Below are positions 52,320-60,923 of a stretch of DNA of 64,000 nt, piece by piece. The stretch's first letter is position 1. Every line of letters begins with the position of its first letter. Source of the stretch: Clostridiales bacterium (lineage in GTDB: Bacteria > Bacillota > Clostridia > Saccharofermentanales > Saccharofermentanaceae); contig JAFXPN010000026.1 in the NCBI GenBank assembly GCA_017527865.1, positions 37,317-101,316 on the forward strand, read 5' to 3'. The translations under genes and the position numbers were made by a program. A model generated the notes under the pieces. The model did no database searches, was not told where the DNA came from, and saw only the letters and a program-made list of their open reading frames with translations.

Positions 52320-52894
52320 AGGCCGAGAAGCAAGTCGATCCTCATGTCGATGTAGTGACGAAGCTGTTCAGAATCGTCGAGGTCAATCCCAAAGTCTCTT
52401 TTCAGGTCTTCCTTACGGCAGATCATGAGCTGCATCATGGCAGACATCTCGTAAGCGATGAGGCTGCACTCAGCATCGGTTTTACGGCCGTCATAGTGTT
52501 TTTTAACATAGTTAAAACTGAAAGATTCCTGCCCCAGATCGCGCTTAAACAGCACGAAGGATGTTATCGCCTGAGTAAACTTGTGATTCTCGACAAGACA
52601 GCGGGCTACAACGTAGTGAAGCCTCTTCAACACGTCCTTCGGGGAAAGATCCGAATTAATGATCTGTTCTGTTTCTTCCCGGCGAAGGAAGCTCAGGTAG
52701 CGGGTCTGAAATGTCTGGTAGATAAGATTCTCGCGTGATCCGAAACAATAGTTGATCATACCGGGCTTCACTTCTGCCTTCGCCGCGATCTGTCTGGATG
52801 TCACCGCAAGCGGGTCATCCATTGTCTCCATAAGCTCAAACGCCGCATCAAGAAGCCTGTCTTTTGTCAGTTGTAATCTCTCGTCCTGTCTCAT
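52316..52894 (-). CDS. TetR-family regulator of the phosphotransferase-like gene
   Basis: 192 aa from ATG 52894; the longer TTG-initiated frame runs through the operator and is rejected. HTH at residues 30-55 (TSRQIAAKAEVKPGMINYCFG). The C-terminal ligand domain is helical and cysteine-containing. It is first in the operon, so it most likely represses itself and the enzyme until an inducer, possibly the enzyme's substrate, binds. Confidence 0.9.
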   Translation of the reverse strand: MRQDERLQLTKDRLLDAAFELMETMDDPLAVTSRQIAAKAEVKPGMINYCFGSRENLIYQTFQTRYLSFLRREETEQIINSDLSPKDVLKRLHYVVARCLVENHKFTQAITSFVLFKRDLGQESFSFNYVKKHYDGRKTDAECSLIAYEMSAMMQLMICRKEDLKRDFGIDLDDSEQLRHYIDMRIDLLLGL

Positions 52895-52900
52895 AAAACA

Positions 52901-52928
52901 CCTGTTATTGAACACGTTCAATAACAGG
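52901..52928 (-). promoter_or_regulatory. TetR operator, 28-bp palindrome over the ribosome site
   Basis: Perfect 13-bp arms CCTGTTATTGAAC and GTTCAATAACAGG around two bases. The left end lies 6 nt from the tetR ATG and includes the AGGTG ribosome site, so bound repressor covers the transcript start. Confidence 0.88.
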
Positions 52929-52997
52929 TTATCACAACGTCTTCATAATTACAAGGATTCCGTTCAACCGGCTTTTTCCATTCCATTAACGGAATTC

Positions 52998-53142
52998 GTC
53001 GGATTTCCTGATTGAGTTCCTGATTCTACAAAAAAGCTGGAATATCATCAGGAATTTGGCCGTTTTTTCCTGATAGGGTTCCTGATAATCGGTCAAAATC
53101 AGGAACATCATCAGGAACTCGGCTGGATTTTGAAGTGGTAAC
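52998..53142 (-). repeat. Leader plus two 62-63 bp hairpin units (second array)
   Basis: On the minus strand the leader GTTACCACTTCAAAAT (53142-53127) is followed, after the same 4-base gap as in the first array, by units beginning at 53122 and 53059. Unit 1 folds almost perfectly: TTCCTGATGATGTTCCTGAT against ATCAGGAAC and ATCAGGAA. It belongs to the same family as 24801-25006 and lies in inverse orientation. Confidence 0.85.
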
Positions 53143-53177
53143 GATAACCACGAATTTCGATCCCAAGTTTTCCAAAC

Positions 53178-53203
53178 AAAAACTGCCCCGTAAAAGGGGC
53201 AGC
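53178..53203 (-). terminator. Terminator of the L,D-transpeptidase gene
   Basis: Minus strand CTGCCCC pairs with GGGGCAG, followed by TTTTTGTTT. Confidence 0.88.
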
Positions 53204-53226
53204 TTAAACTGTCATATAAACCCGCG

Positions 53227-54072
53227 TCAGAAGCTTGCGCCGAGATTATCGAATGTATCTATGACCACCACGCACTCGGGATCGACGCGCTGCATGATCT
53301 GAAGCATTATGTACTCGGGAACCGCAACGCAGCCGCCCGTATAAGGCTTCACGGGACCTAAGCAGTGAAGGAATATCGCGGAACCCCTGCCCGGCGTGCC
53401 TTCTTCATTGAAGCTTATGTTGAGGCAATACTGGTACTGATATTCATAATCAACGATATGTTCGCTGTCATCCATGACGAGATCCGGATAATCATTGATA
53501 TTCACCATCTCGTTATAGTGCATGCCTTCCCTTGCATCACCGGACCAGTAGATATCATCATCGACTTTCACATAGGGTATCGCGCAGCCGGGGTCGTCCG
53601 CTATGCCGAATGCACGGTTAAAGTGATAGACACCCAGAGGCGTCTGTCCGCAGCCTTCCACATGGTCCTGATCCGCGCACACACCGTTCTTTCCGACATA
53701 TCCCGGAGTCGACAGGATCTGCACCCAGTTTCCGTCCTCATCCCTCTCGTGCATAGAGATGGTAGCCGTTGTCAGATCCTCGCCCATGCACGCCACTACG
53801 AAAAGCTGGTGTACGTTCTCATCCTGAGCCTGCGGCATCGCCGTGACCCACTCGGGAGAAGGCTGCTCATGCTGTATCGATGCGTGCATCGTTGTGTTCA
53901 CCTGCGCATCAAGCGCGTCAAGCTGCTCTGTAGATATATCGCCCTGCGCAACCGCAGCATCCTGTCCGGTCACGCTTCCGGATTCCGTACCCGTACCTGA
54001 TCCGGCGCAAGCAGTGATCATCAGACTTACTGCAAACATTGCGCATAACGTTTTAAATAATCTGTTTTTCAT
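53227..54072 (-). CDS. L,D-transpeptidase (YkuD/ErfK) lipoprotein
   Basis: 281 aa. Lipoprotein signal with lipobox ITAC (Cys 22), then a Gly/Ser linker and a domain of YkuD type. Active-site region IFLHCLGPVKPYTGGCVAV gives the H-x(n)-GGC pattern with catalytic Cys in TGGCVAV; GQTPLGVYHF is the upstream TPxG motif. L,D-transpeptidases make 3-3 peptidoglycan crosslinks or attach proteins. Here the enzyme sits outside the membrane. It has extra cysteines (VCADQDHVEGCGQ) that may form a disulfide. Confidence 0.9.
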   Translation of the reverse strand: MKNRLFKTLCAMFAVSLMITACAGSGTGTESGSVTGQDAAVAQGDISTEQLDALDAQVNTTMHASIQHEQPSPEWVTAMPQAQDENVHQLFVVACMGEDLTTATISMHERDEDGNWVQILSTPGYVGKNGVCADQDHVEGCGQTPLGVYHFNRAFGIADDPGCAIPYVKVDDDIYWSGDAREGMHYNEMVNINDYPDLVMDDSEHIVDYEYQYQYCLNISFNEEGTPGRGSAIFLHCLGPVKPYTGGCVAVPEYIMLQIMQRVDPECVVVIDTFDNLGASF

Positions 54073-54192
54073 AAAAACCTCCGAATATCGGTTAGTCTAT
54101 CACTTTGCACTCCTGATTCCAAAAACTATCCGTCCGGCCCATCACCGGACGGATAATCTTAAGGAAAATGAGGAAGTATAAAATGAAATCCG

Positions 54193-55035
54193 TCAAATGT
54201 CCAATCCATAATATGAGCACATAGCCGTGAATTCGTCAGCGTGTGCGAAAGCATCGATGACAGAATCTCTGGTGGCTCCGTTATTCAAAGCGTTGACCCA
54301 GTTGTTGAGTCCCGCGGGATCCGATTCCCTGTCTAAGAATGTACGGTACAGAACCTTAACAAACTCTGTGTTGGAAAGATTCCTGGATGCAAACTCAGAA
54401 GAGTTCAGCATGTTCTTTGCAACACCGGCTGCGCTCGATGTGCCGTTTGCCAGCTGGTATACATAAGCATCTCTTCCTGCAGCGTCTGCTGTCCTGCCGT
54501 AGATGGTCGAATAAAGTCTCTCTACGTAATTATTCTGAAGCTGTGTAGCTATCATCGTAGGGGGCAGACCGCGGTTTGTAGCATAGATCGATGCAACCGT
54601 GTTAGCCGCCTGAGTGTTGATGCCGTTGACTCTGTTGTAACCGTATGTGCCGATAACAAAATCGGGAGCGGCGTTGGCATCCACCGGGATACCTGCATAT
54701 GTAGATTCAGCAATTCTCAAAGAAACTCTCATGCCTGCGATAGCTGATGCATATCCGTCTTCGTCGCCGATCGTGGCATTTGCCGTGCTGCGTGCAGATT
54801 CAAGGCTGAGTCTTACGTCATCGGGAAGCTCATTGCCGTGAAGCATAAGGAATGCGCTGCAGGAGTCGTAATAATCAAAGAATGTGTTCTTCGTGTTGTC
54901 ATCGACTGAAGCGAGTACCGTGTGCCCTCCGACGTTGCCGATGCTCATTACGATTGCCACTGCCGGAACTGCTGTTGCCATAGCGATAGCAAGAACTGCT
55001 GCTGAAGCCTTAAGTGTGATTGATGTCTTTTTCAT
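54193..55035 (-). CDS. Secreted DUF4214 protein (paralogue 2)
   Basis: 280 aa. Sec signal peptide (to about residue 42, ending GGHTVLA). A helical middle part (45-160) is followed by a DUF4214 domain: YVERLYSTIYGRTADAAGRD, then FVKVLYRTFLDRESDPAGLNNW. Same architecture as the gene at 25077 but without the acidic repeats. Ribosome site AAGGAGG. Preceded by the paired palindromes of the shared promoter type. Likely cell-surface or extracellular; the domain may bind carbohydrate or wall polymers, unproven. Confidence 0.86.
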   Translation of the reverse strand: MKKTSITLKASAAVLAIAMATAVPAVAIVMSIGNVGGHTVLASVDDNTKNTFFDYYDSCSAFLMLHGNELPDDVRLSLESARSTANATIGDEDGYASAIAGMRVSLRIAESTYAGIPVDANAAPDFVIGTYGYNRVNGINTQAANTVASIYATNRGLPPTMIATQLQNNYVERLYSTIYGRTADAAGRDAYVYQLANGTSSAAGVAKNMLNSSEFASRNLSNTEFVKVLYRTFLDRESDPAGLNNWVNALNNGATRDSVIDAFAHADEFTAMCSYYGLDI

Positions 55036-55094
55036 TTTATTTTCCTCCTTGTTGTGAGCCTGTTTCCTCTCTCTCGCTCACTTGTTATGGCCCA

Positions 55095-55189
55095 ATAATG
55101 CCATGGCAAAGGAGGCAATCCAATCATCAAAAAAGGCCGCGGATGTCGGTTAATAGACACTCCGCGGAATATGTGTCGCTTAATGAACA
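55095..55189 (-). promoter_or_regulatory. Regulon promoter (locus 4): paired palindromes, -35, -10
   Basis: Minus strand: -10 CATTAT (55095-55100), 17-bp spacer, -35 TTGGAT (55118-55123). Proximal palindrome TGTCTATTAACCGACA (55144-55159) is centred 28.5 bp upstream of the -35; the distal copy (55174-55189) is centred exactly 30 bp further. Confidence 0.8.
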
Positions 55190-55222
55190 AATTGGGGTAA
55201 AACTGACTGTGTATATCCGGTA

Positions 55223-57658
55223 TTAATTGCCGTTCTGAGTGACTTCCGTGGCGAATCTGACCGTGGCCATGGCGTCCTTGCCATAGAAATCAGCCCCGAT
55301 CATATCGGCGTATTCCTGCGTCAGCACGGCGCCTCCGACGCACACCTTGCACCACGGCGCATCTTTGCGCAGAAGGCGGATGGTCTCTTCCATCGCAGGA
55401 ACGGTAGTAGTCATAAGAGCAGACAGACCGCACAGGGGCGCGTGATTATCGATTACCGCCTGCGCCACAGCCTCGGGCGGGACGTCTTTGCCCAGATCTA
55501 TTACGTCAAATCCGTAGTTCTCAAGTATGAGCTTCACGATGTTCTTGCCGATATCGTGTATATCTCCCTCAACCGTTGCGATAACGAACTTGCCCTTGGA
55601 AACACCGGACGAACCTGTATCGCCCATAGCGGCCTTTATCCGGTCAAAAGCAAACTGCGCCGCCTCCGCGCTCATAAGGAGCTGGGGAAGATACATGGTC
55701 TTTTGCTCAAATCCTTTTCCCACGATATCGAGCGCCGGGATTATCTGTTCCGACACGATATCAAGAGGAGCTTCTCTCTCGAGCAAGGCAGTGGTCAGCT
55801 TGGCAGACTGCTCCTTCATGCCCTTCACTATCGAGCGCTGAAGCTTGGTCAGTCCGTCATCATCAGAAGCGGATGCCTCGGCTGCGGCGCCTGCCGTATT
55901 TGCCGGAGAGGCTGCCGTCACAGTTGATACAGCAAACTTATCGATATTGCTGATATAGTCGACACAGTTCGCATCCAGCCCCGACAGGGTCTTGAACGAA
56001 TACCACACCTTCATCATCTCGTTCGAGTTCGGATTCATGATGGCCGCGGAAAGACCTCTCGTCATCGCCATGAGGAAGAACGATGACGTTATTATCTCCC
56101 TTTGAGGAAGTCCGAAAGACACATTGGATACACCGAGAGATGTATTGCACCCGAGGACATTGCTGATGTGATCAAGCGAATCAAGAGTCGCCCTTGCGGC
56201 ATTGTCATCCGCGCTCACGGTCATCGCCAAAGTATCGAATATCAGGTCCTTCTTAGGGATGCCGTAATCCGCAGCGCGCTTTATTATCTTCTCAGCTATC
56301 TCTATCCTGTCTTCGGCATTATCGGGAATGCCCCGTTCATCAAGTGTAAGACATACCAGAAGTCCGCCGTATTTTCGAACGAGAGGAAAGATCTGATCCA
56401 TCACTTCCTCTTTGCCGTTGACCGAATTGATCATGGGCTTGCCGTTATACATGCGCAAAGCCCGTTCCATCGCAACCACATCAGTTGTATCTATCTGCAG
56501 GGGAAGATCGATTATCGCCTGCAGTTCATAAACGACTTCCGTCAGAAGCGCGGGCTCGTCTATCTCGGGAATGCCTACATTAACATCGAGGACCTGGCAT
56601 CCCCTGTCCGCCTGTGCAATGCCGACATCCAGAATATGCCCGATATCGTGCTGCCTCAACGCCTCTTTAAATCTCTTCTTTCCGGTGGGATTGATCCGCT
56701 CTCCTATCAATACGGGAGATCTTCCGAACTCGACCGTCTTCGTATATGAACTGATGACCGTTCTGTTCTTATCCGTTACGGGGACAGGAGTGATATCCCT
56801 GCTCTTGCGCACCGTCGCTGCTATATGATCCGGAGTCGTCCCGCAGCAGCCTCCTGCGATCCTCACGCCGGCGCTGATGTAATCTGCCATCAGGTCTGAG
56901 AACTCTTCGGGTTCCACGTCATAGACAGTCTTGCCGTCCTCCGTTCTCGGAAGCCCCGCATTAGGCTTCAGAAGAACCGGCACAGAAGCAACCTTAAGAT
57001 ACTCTTCCACGACCGGTCTCAACTGCTCCGGACCGAGCGAGCAATTGGCTCCGACCGCATTAACCCCAAGCCCCTCCAGCATTGCCGTCATGGCAGAAGG
57101 CGTCGCTCCCGTCATAAGCTTGCCGTCTTCGCTGTAAGCGTTGGATACAAACACGGGAAGATCGGAGTTCTCCTTGGCCGCGAGTACGGCCGCCTTCGTA
57201 TCGTACGAATCATTCATCGTCTCTATGAATATGAGATCGACACCGCACTTCACACCTGCTCTGACCGTATCGGCATAGACCGACACCGCATCCTCGAACT
57301 CATAACTTCCGTAGGGTTTAAGGAGCTTTCCTATGGGACCGATGTCAAGCGCAACGAACTTCTGCTGCGTGCCGGAGCTCAGCTCGGCTGCCCGTTTAAC
57401 GTTCTCTACCGCGGCGCAGATGATCTGTTCGAGTTCATCCGGACTAAACTTAAGTGAGTTCGCGCCGAAGGTGTTGGTCGACACGACGTTGGAACCTGCA
57501 TCATAGTAGGCCTTATGGATATCCGTCACGACATCCGGATGCGTCAGATTCCACCTCTCGGGAAGCTCGCCCGGAGCCAGGCCGCGCTGCTGCAGAAGCG
57601 TACCCATGCCGCCGTCGAGATAAAGAATATTGCTGCTTAAGTATTCGAGAACCGTCAT
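55223..57658 (-). CDS. metH: Cobalamin-dependent methionine synthase without activation domain
   Basis: 811 aa. Domain order: homocysteine S-methyltransferase barrel (1-290; zinc cysteines in GANC and GGCCGTTP), pterin-binding barrel (305-570; GERINPTGKKRFKEAL), cobalamin cap and B12 domain (620-811; EGDIHDIGKNIV carries the axial His in DxHxxG). The C-terminal AdoMet reactivation domain of classical MetH (about 1200 aa) is absent and encoded separately just upstream (57689). It methylates homocysteine with methyl-tetrahydrofolate. GGAGG precedes the ATG. Last gene of metF-act-metH. Confidence 0.96.
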   Translation of the reverse strand: MTVLEYLSSNILYLDGGMGTLLQQRGLAPGELPERWNLTHPDVVTDIHKAYYDAGSNVVSTNTFGANSLKFSPDELEQIICAAVENVKRAAELSSGTQQKFVALDIGPIGKLLKPYGSYEFEDAVSVYADTVRAGVKCGVDLIFIETMNDSYDTKAAVLAAKENSDLPVFVSNAYSEDGKLMTGATPSAMTAMLEGLGVNAVGANCSLGPEQLRPVVEEYLKVASVPVLLKPNAGLPRTEDGKTVYDVEPEEFSDLMADYISAGVRIAGGCCGTTPDHIAATVRKSRDITPVPVTDKNRTVISSYTKTVEFGRSPVLIGERINPTGKKRFKEALRQHDIGHILDVGIAQADRGCQVLDVNVGIPEIDEPALLTEVVYELQAIIDLPLQIDTTDVVAMERALRMYNGKPMINSVNGKEEVMDQIFPLVRKYGGLLVCLTLDERGIPDNAEDRIEIAEKIIKRAADYGIPKKDLIFDTLAMTVSADDNAARATLDSLDHISNVLGCNTSLGVSNVSFGLPQREIITSSFFLMAMTRGLSAAIMNPNSNEMMKVWYSFKTLSGLDANCVDYISNIDKFAVSTVTAASPANTAGAAAEASASDDDGLTKLQRSIVKGMKEQSAKLTTALLEREAPLDIVSEQIIPALDIVGKGFEQKTMYLPQLLMSAEAAQFAFDRIKAAMGDTGSSGVSKGKFVIATVEGDIHDIGKNIVKLILENYGFDVIDLGKDVPPEAVAQAVIDNHAPLCGLSALMTTTVPAMEETIRLLRKDAPWCKVCVGGAVLTQEYADMIGADFYGKDAMATVRFATEVTQNGN

Positions 57659-57688
57659 GTCCTGCCTCCGCGTTTTTGTCGAAAAGCT

Positions 57689-58270
57689 TTACTCACAGCT
57701 GCCGCCTCTTATTCCGAATATCGCCGTAACCGATTTGGACGGGGTCATGAGCAGGCTCTCATTCAGGGATATCCCTATCTTCGCCTCGCATTGAAGAAGA
57801 GCGAATACATCTCTCTGCGTCTCAAGTTTCAGATCTCCGTACCCGGGAGAGAACCTCGGTGTATGACCTTCAAACCCGGAACAGAACAAGTCACATAAGG
57901 CTTCAACCCGTTCAGCTCCGAGCGCCTGCAGAAATAATGCCTTTGACGGCATCGTCCTTTTGTATTTGCTTATGACTCTGTCGAATTCCATGCCGACCGT
58001 TGCCGCGAAGACAACGACCTCGCTGCACCCGGTAATGACGCGGGAAAGATCTTTGGATTCTGTCCCGAATGGCAGCTCACGGGCTCTTGCAAAGCACACC
58101 TTGCCGCGTGCGATGCCGCTGTAATCTGTCAGGACCTCATCCATCAGCGAGAGCATGTTCTCATCTTCCGGAACGGTTCTGCAACCGCTGTATCTCCACA
58201 CCTCCCTCACATTTACGGGAGGCAGTTCAGATGCATCGAACTGACGGACTTCTACCCCGGGACCGATCAT
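57689..58270 (-). CDS. Stand-alone methionine synthase activation domain protein
   Basis: 193 aa related to the vitamin B12-dependent methionine synthase activation domain. Motifs: REVWRYSGCR, VFAATVGMEFDR and RFSPGYGDLKLETQRDVFALL, then SLLMTPSKSVTAIFGI. It should bind AdoMet and remethylate oxidised cobalamin in MetH. It overlaps metF by 4 bp and precedes metH by 30 bp, completing a split MetH. Confidence 0.92.
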   Translation of the reverse strand: MIGPGVEVRQFDASELPPVNVREVWRYSGCRTVPEDENMLSLMDEVLTDYSGIARGKVCFARARELPFGTESKDLSRVITGCSEVVVFAATVGMEFDRVISKYKRTMPSKALFLQALGAERVEALCDLFCSGFEGHTPRFSPGYGDLKLETQRDVFALLQCEAKIGISLNESLLMTPSKSVTAIFGIRGGSCE

Positions 58271-59160
58271 GCAAATTCACGTCCGAGTATGGAGGACAGA
58301 CTGTTCTTGATCCCGGATGCAACTTCGGGTTTGTTCATGGAATACACATGTACATTCGTGATCCCGTTGGCATAAAGATCTATTATCTGGTCCGTCGCAT
58401 AGATTATCCCCGCCTGTGTCATCGCGGCATCGTCAGTGCCGAACCTGTCTACTATGGAACGGAATCTGACGGGCATGTACGCGCCGGACAGCTTGACTGC
58501 ACGTTCGACCTGGCTTGCTTTCGTTATCGGCATGATGCCGGGCAGCACGGGAACCGTAACGCCCATGTCGCGGATTTTGTACAGGAAATTAAAGAAAAGG
58601 TTGTTATCAAAAACCATCTGCGTCGTAATGAAGTCAACACCGGCATCGATCTTCTCTTTGAGATGAAGAAGGTCTTCCCTCTGATTCCGGCTCTCGGGAT
58701 GGATCTCGGGATAACATGCGGCGCCTATGCAGCACTCGGGATAAATGCTCTTTATCTCACGGATGAGCTCCACGGCATAATGATAGTCCCAATTGCTCCT
58801 GTCGCCGTCTTCCATGCCGGAAGGAATGTCGCCCCTTAAGGCCATTATGTTCTTTATCCCGGCATCCTTAAGTTCATTGATCCTTCTTCTCACCGTGTCT
58901 TTGTCAGAAGACACACATGTCAGATGCGCCAGGATGGGAACGTTGTATTTATGCTCGATCTCACGGCTTAAACGGAGTGTGTATTCACTCGTTCCGCCGC
59001 CTGCGCCGTAAGTCACGCTCATAAACGACGGTTTAAGTTCGGCGATCTTTCCCGCTGCTTCAAGAACACTGTCAAAAGATGTCTCCAACTTCGGCGGAAA
59101 GACCTCATACGACAGCGACATCTCGCTTCTGTCAAGAATATCGATTATCTTCAAACCCAT
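58267..59160 (-). CDS. metF: 5,10-methylenetetrahydrofolate reductase
   Basis: 297 aa flavin TIM barrel that makes 5-methyl-tetrahydrofolate for MetH. Motifs: SLSYEVFPPKLE with catalytic Glu, FMSVTYGAGG, AHLTCVSSDKD, IMALRGDIP and FITTQMVFDN. The annotated ATG (59160) is only 2 nt from the AGGAGG. An in-frame TTG at 59154 sits 8 nt from it and may be the real start. No S-box or T-box structure is evident in the 75-bp gap upstream. Confidence 0.95.
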   Translation of the reverse strand: MGLKIIDILDRSEMSLSYEVFPPKLETSFDSVLEAAGKIAELKPSFMSVTYGAGGGTSEYTLRLSREIEHKYNVPILAHLTCVSSDKDTVRRRINELKDAGIKNIMALRGDIPSGMEDGDRSNWDYHYAVELIREIKSIYPECCIGAACYPEIHPESRNQREDLLHLKEKIDAGVDFITTQMVFDNNLFFNFLYKIRDMGVTVPVLPGIMPITKASQVERAVKLSGAYMPVRFRSIVDRFGTDDAAMTQAGIIYATDQIIDLYANGITNVHVYSMNKPEVASGIKNSLSSILGREFA

Positions 59161-59235
59161 TTCCTCCTAACGGCAAAAACCTAACATATCATACCAAAAA
59201 ACCATATAAGACACACGTATCATCGCATCGGGACC

Positions 59236-60069
59236 TTACCGCGAATAAGTCCCCGTAATGTAACCGAATGCAAGCACGTTCCCGTTAAGATCCGGATCCA
59301 TGCTGCTGTCCCTGACAGTCAGGATATTATAAAGCACATCTGCCGAGAACCACGGCTCGTCAAACTGGGGATAAGTGAATTCTCGTCCCGACAGATCAAC
59401 TTCGCCCTCCAGAGCAAAGACATATACCGCGTATGTGTGCTCACCCGACCCCGCGGGAGGATAAGGTCCCTTGTAAAGCCCGGGATTATCGCCGGTTTCC
59501 AAAGACGCCGCCGACGGAACTTCCGCATACCAGTGCACCCAGTAATTCGCGCTTTCATCGACCATGTAGATCACATAACATGATGCGCCCGGAACCTCGT
59601 CGAAAGACAGCTGCGGCGACAGGTTGCTGCCCTCATCCGTATCGGTTATCGCATCACTCCATCTTCCGTTAACGAGGTCTTCGGAAGTCACGGTCATCGA
59701 AACATCCCTGTAAAAGAATTCCTCCTCGGAACTGTAATAGCGTGTTCTTGATTTATATACATACTCGACCATGTTGTCCGCCATCATGACCGCCATTGCT
59801 GATGCCAAAACAAGGATTACAAGACCCAGGACAGCGCCATTAAGAGGCTTGTCTATTCTCCTTCTCAAGTACCATATAAACGACAGAATAAGGAATAAGC
59901 CGTGGAAGATCATAGCCATTATAAAGATCCCTATCGCATCCTTAAATGTAAAATCCCCGTACGGATACCACTTTATGACCATTCCGATATCGACAGCCGC
60001 AAAGATAAGGAACAGTACCAGCGCAACTATCGATGCCGCGGTGCGCCGCTTGTAATACTTGCTCTCCAT
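59236..60069 (-). CDS. Membrane-anchored YbhB/YbcL (Raf kinase inhibitor-like) protein
   Basis: 277 aa from ATG 60069 (GGAGG 7 nt upstream). The N-terminus has three or four transmembrane helices (residues 12-100). The C-terminal part is a YbhB/YbcL-type PEBP domain: NLSPQLSFDEVPGASCYVIY, VHWYAEVP and GPYPPAGSGEHTYAVYVFAL. The usual soluble YbhB is here fused to a membrane part. Third gene of an operon with DUF2975 and XRE genes. Confidence 0.88.
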   Translation of the reverse strand: MESKYYKRRTAASIVALVLFLIFAAVDIGMVIKWYPYGDFTFKDAIGIFIMAMIFHGLFLILSFIWYLRRRIDKPLNGAVLGLVILVLASAMAVMMADNMVEYVYKSRTRYYSSEEEFFYRDVSMTVTSEDLVNGRWSDAITDTDEGSNLSPQLSFDEVPGASCYVIYMVDESANYWVHWYAEVPSAASLETGDNPGLYKGPYPPAGSGEHTYAVYVFALEGEVDLSGREFTYPQFDEPWFSADVLYNILTVRDSSMDPDLNGNVLAFGYITGTYSR

Positions 60070-60071
60070 GG

Positions 60072-60275
60072 TCATTCCTCCCTGTATTCGAGTATATCCC
60101 CGGGCTGACAGTCGAGCGCCTTGCAGATGCTGTCGAGTGTCGAGAACTTTACCGCCTTCGCCTTCTGATTCTTAAGGATGGACAGATTCGCGGGCGTTAT
60201 GCCGATCCGCTGCGCGAGCTCACCGGAGGATATCTTCCTTTTCGCCATCATAACATCAAGATTAACGACTATCAT
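60072..60275 (-). CDS. XRE-family HTH regulator (YozG type)
   Basis: 67 aa from ATG 60275 with GGAGGTG ribosome site; longer frames have none. Cro/CI-like HTH: KISSGELAQRIGITPANLSI, then STLDSICKALDCQPGDILEY. Such small regulators are typically paired with DUF2975 membrane proteins. It probably controls its own operon through the inverted repeat at 60762-60807. Confidence 0.93.
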   Translation of the reverse strand: MIVVNLDVMMAKRKISSGELAQRIGITPANLSILKNQKAKAVKFSTLDSICKALDCQPGDILEYREE

Positions 60276-60289
60276 GTGAACACCTCCCC

Positions 60290-60742
60290 TCAGATAGTAA
60301 GATCCATCTCTTCCTTCATGGAGATGGCCTTTGCAAAGACCACCTCCACCGAAGCTACGATCAGAGCCATGAACAGCATCGCGAACAGAAGGAAGAACGA
60401 ACCGAACCAGACGAATCCTGCTGCGCCGCAAACAACGCCGATCGCGGTCAAAGCCCCCATTATGATCTTCATGAGCTTCGTATTGGCCCTGTCGAACACG
60501 ATATCGCTACTCATATTCGAAAGGAGCTTAAAAAGACTTATCAGCACCACATACGCGCCGACCGTATCCAGATACAGTGCAGCGGAAAGAAGCACCACTG
60601 ACAGAGTGTCGAACTTCTCCGCCCAGATGTAGCAGATGTATCTTGCAATGACCACTCCGAATATATCGGCAACTGCTGTAACGGCAATGAACAGTACCGT
60701 CGCTATCTTCGACCATCTTATTATTCCGTTATCGTATTTCAT
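60290..60742 (-). CDS. DUF2975 membrane protein
   Basis: 150 aa from ATG 60742 (GGAGG ribosome site). Four transmembrane helices with the family pattern, ending in the Glu-rich cytoplasmic part (FAKAISMKEEMDLTI). First gene of the DUF2975-XRE-YbhB operon, 14 bp from the XRE gene. Role unknown; the pair is sometimes viewed as a membrane sensor with regulator. Confidence 0.9.
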   Translation of the reverse strand: MKYDNGIIRWSKIATVLFIAVTAVADIFGVVIARYICYIWAEKFDTLSVVLLSAALYLDTVGAYVVLISLFKLLSNMSSDIVFDRANTKLMKIIMGALTAIGVVCGAAGFVWFGSFFLLFAMLFMALIVASVEVVFAKAISMKEEMDLTI

Positions 60743-60761
60743 AAGGATTACCTCCGTAAAA

Positions 60762-60807
60762 AATATCAAGCATGCTCTTATGTCATAAGGATAGCACGCT
60801 TGATATT
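60762..60807 (-). promoter_or_regulatory. Promoter and inverted repeat of DUF2975-XRE operon
   Basis: Arms AATATCAAGC (60762-60771) and GCTTGATATT (60798-60807) lie on both sides of a -10 TATCCT. A -35 TTGTAA lies 17 bp from the -10. The likely XRE-regulator operator. Confidence 0.75.
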
Positions 60808-60870
60808 AAATTACAATAGGTTTTTATTGTTTTACGATATATTTTTGTTTTTCTACACTATACCGGACGA

Positions 60871-60897
60871 AAAAGGCGGTGCACCTGCACCGCCTCT
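60871..60897 (-). terminator. Terminator after lipoprotein gene
   Basis: GGCGGTGCA pairs with TGCACCGCC, followed by TTTTTCG on the minus strand. Confidence 0.9.
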
Positions 60898-60923
60898 GTT
60901 GACATCAACAACGCGCAAAACCG

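Noticed and set aside
59161..59235. SAM or cobalamin riboswitch upstream of metF
   Set aside because: The gap is only 75 bases and shows no S-box or B12-box core sequence.
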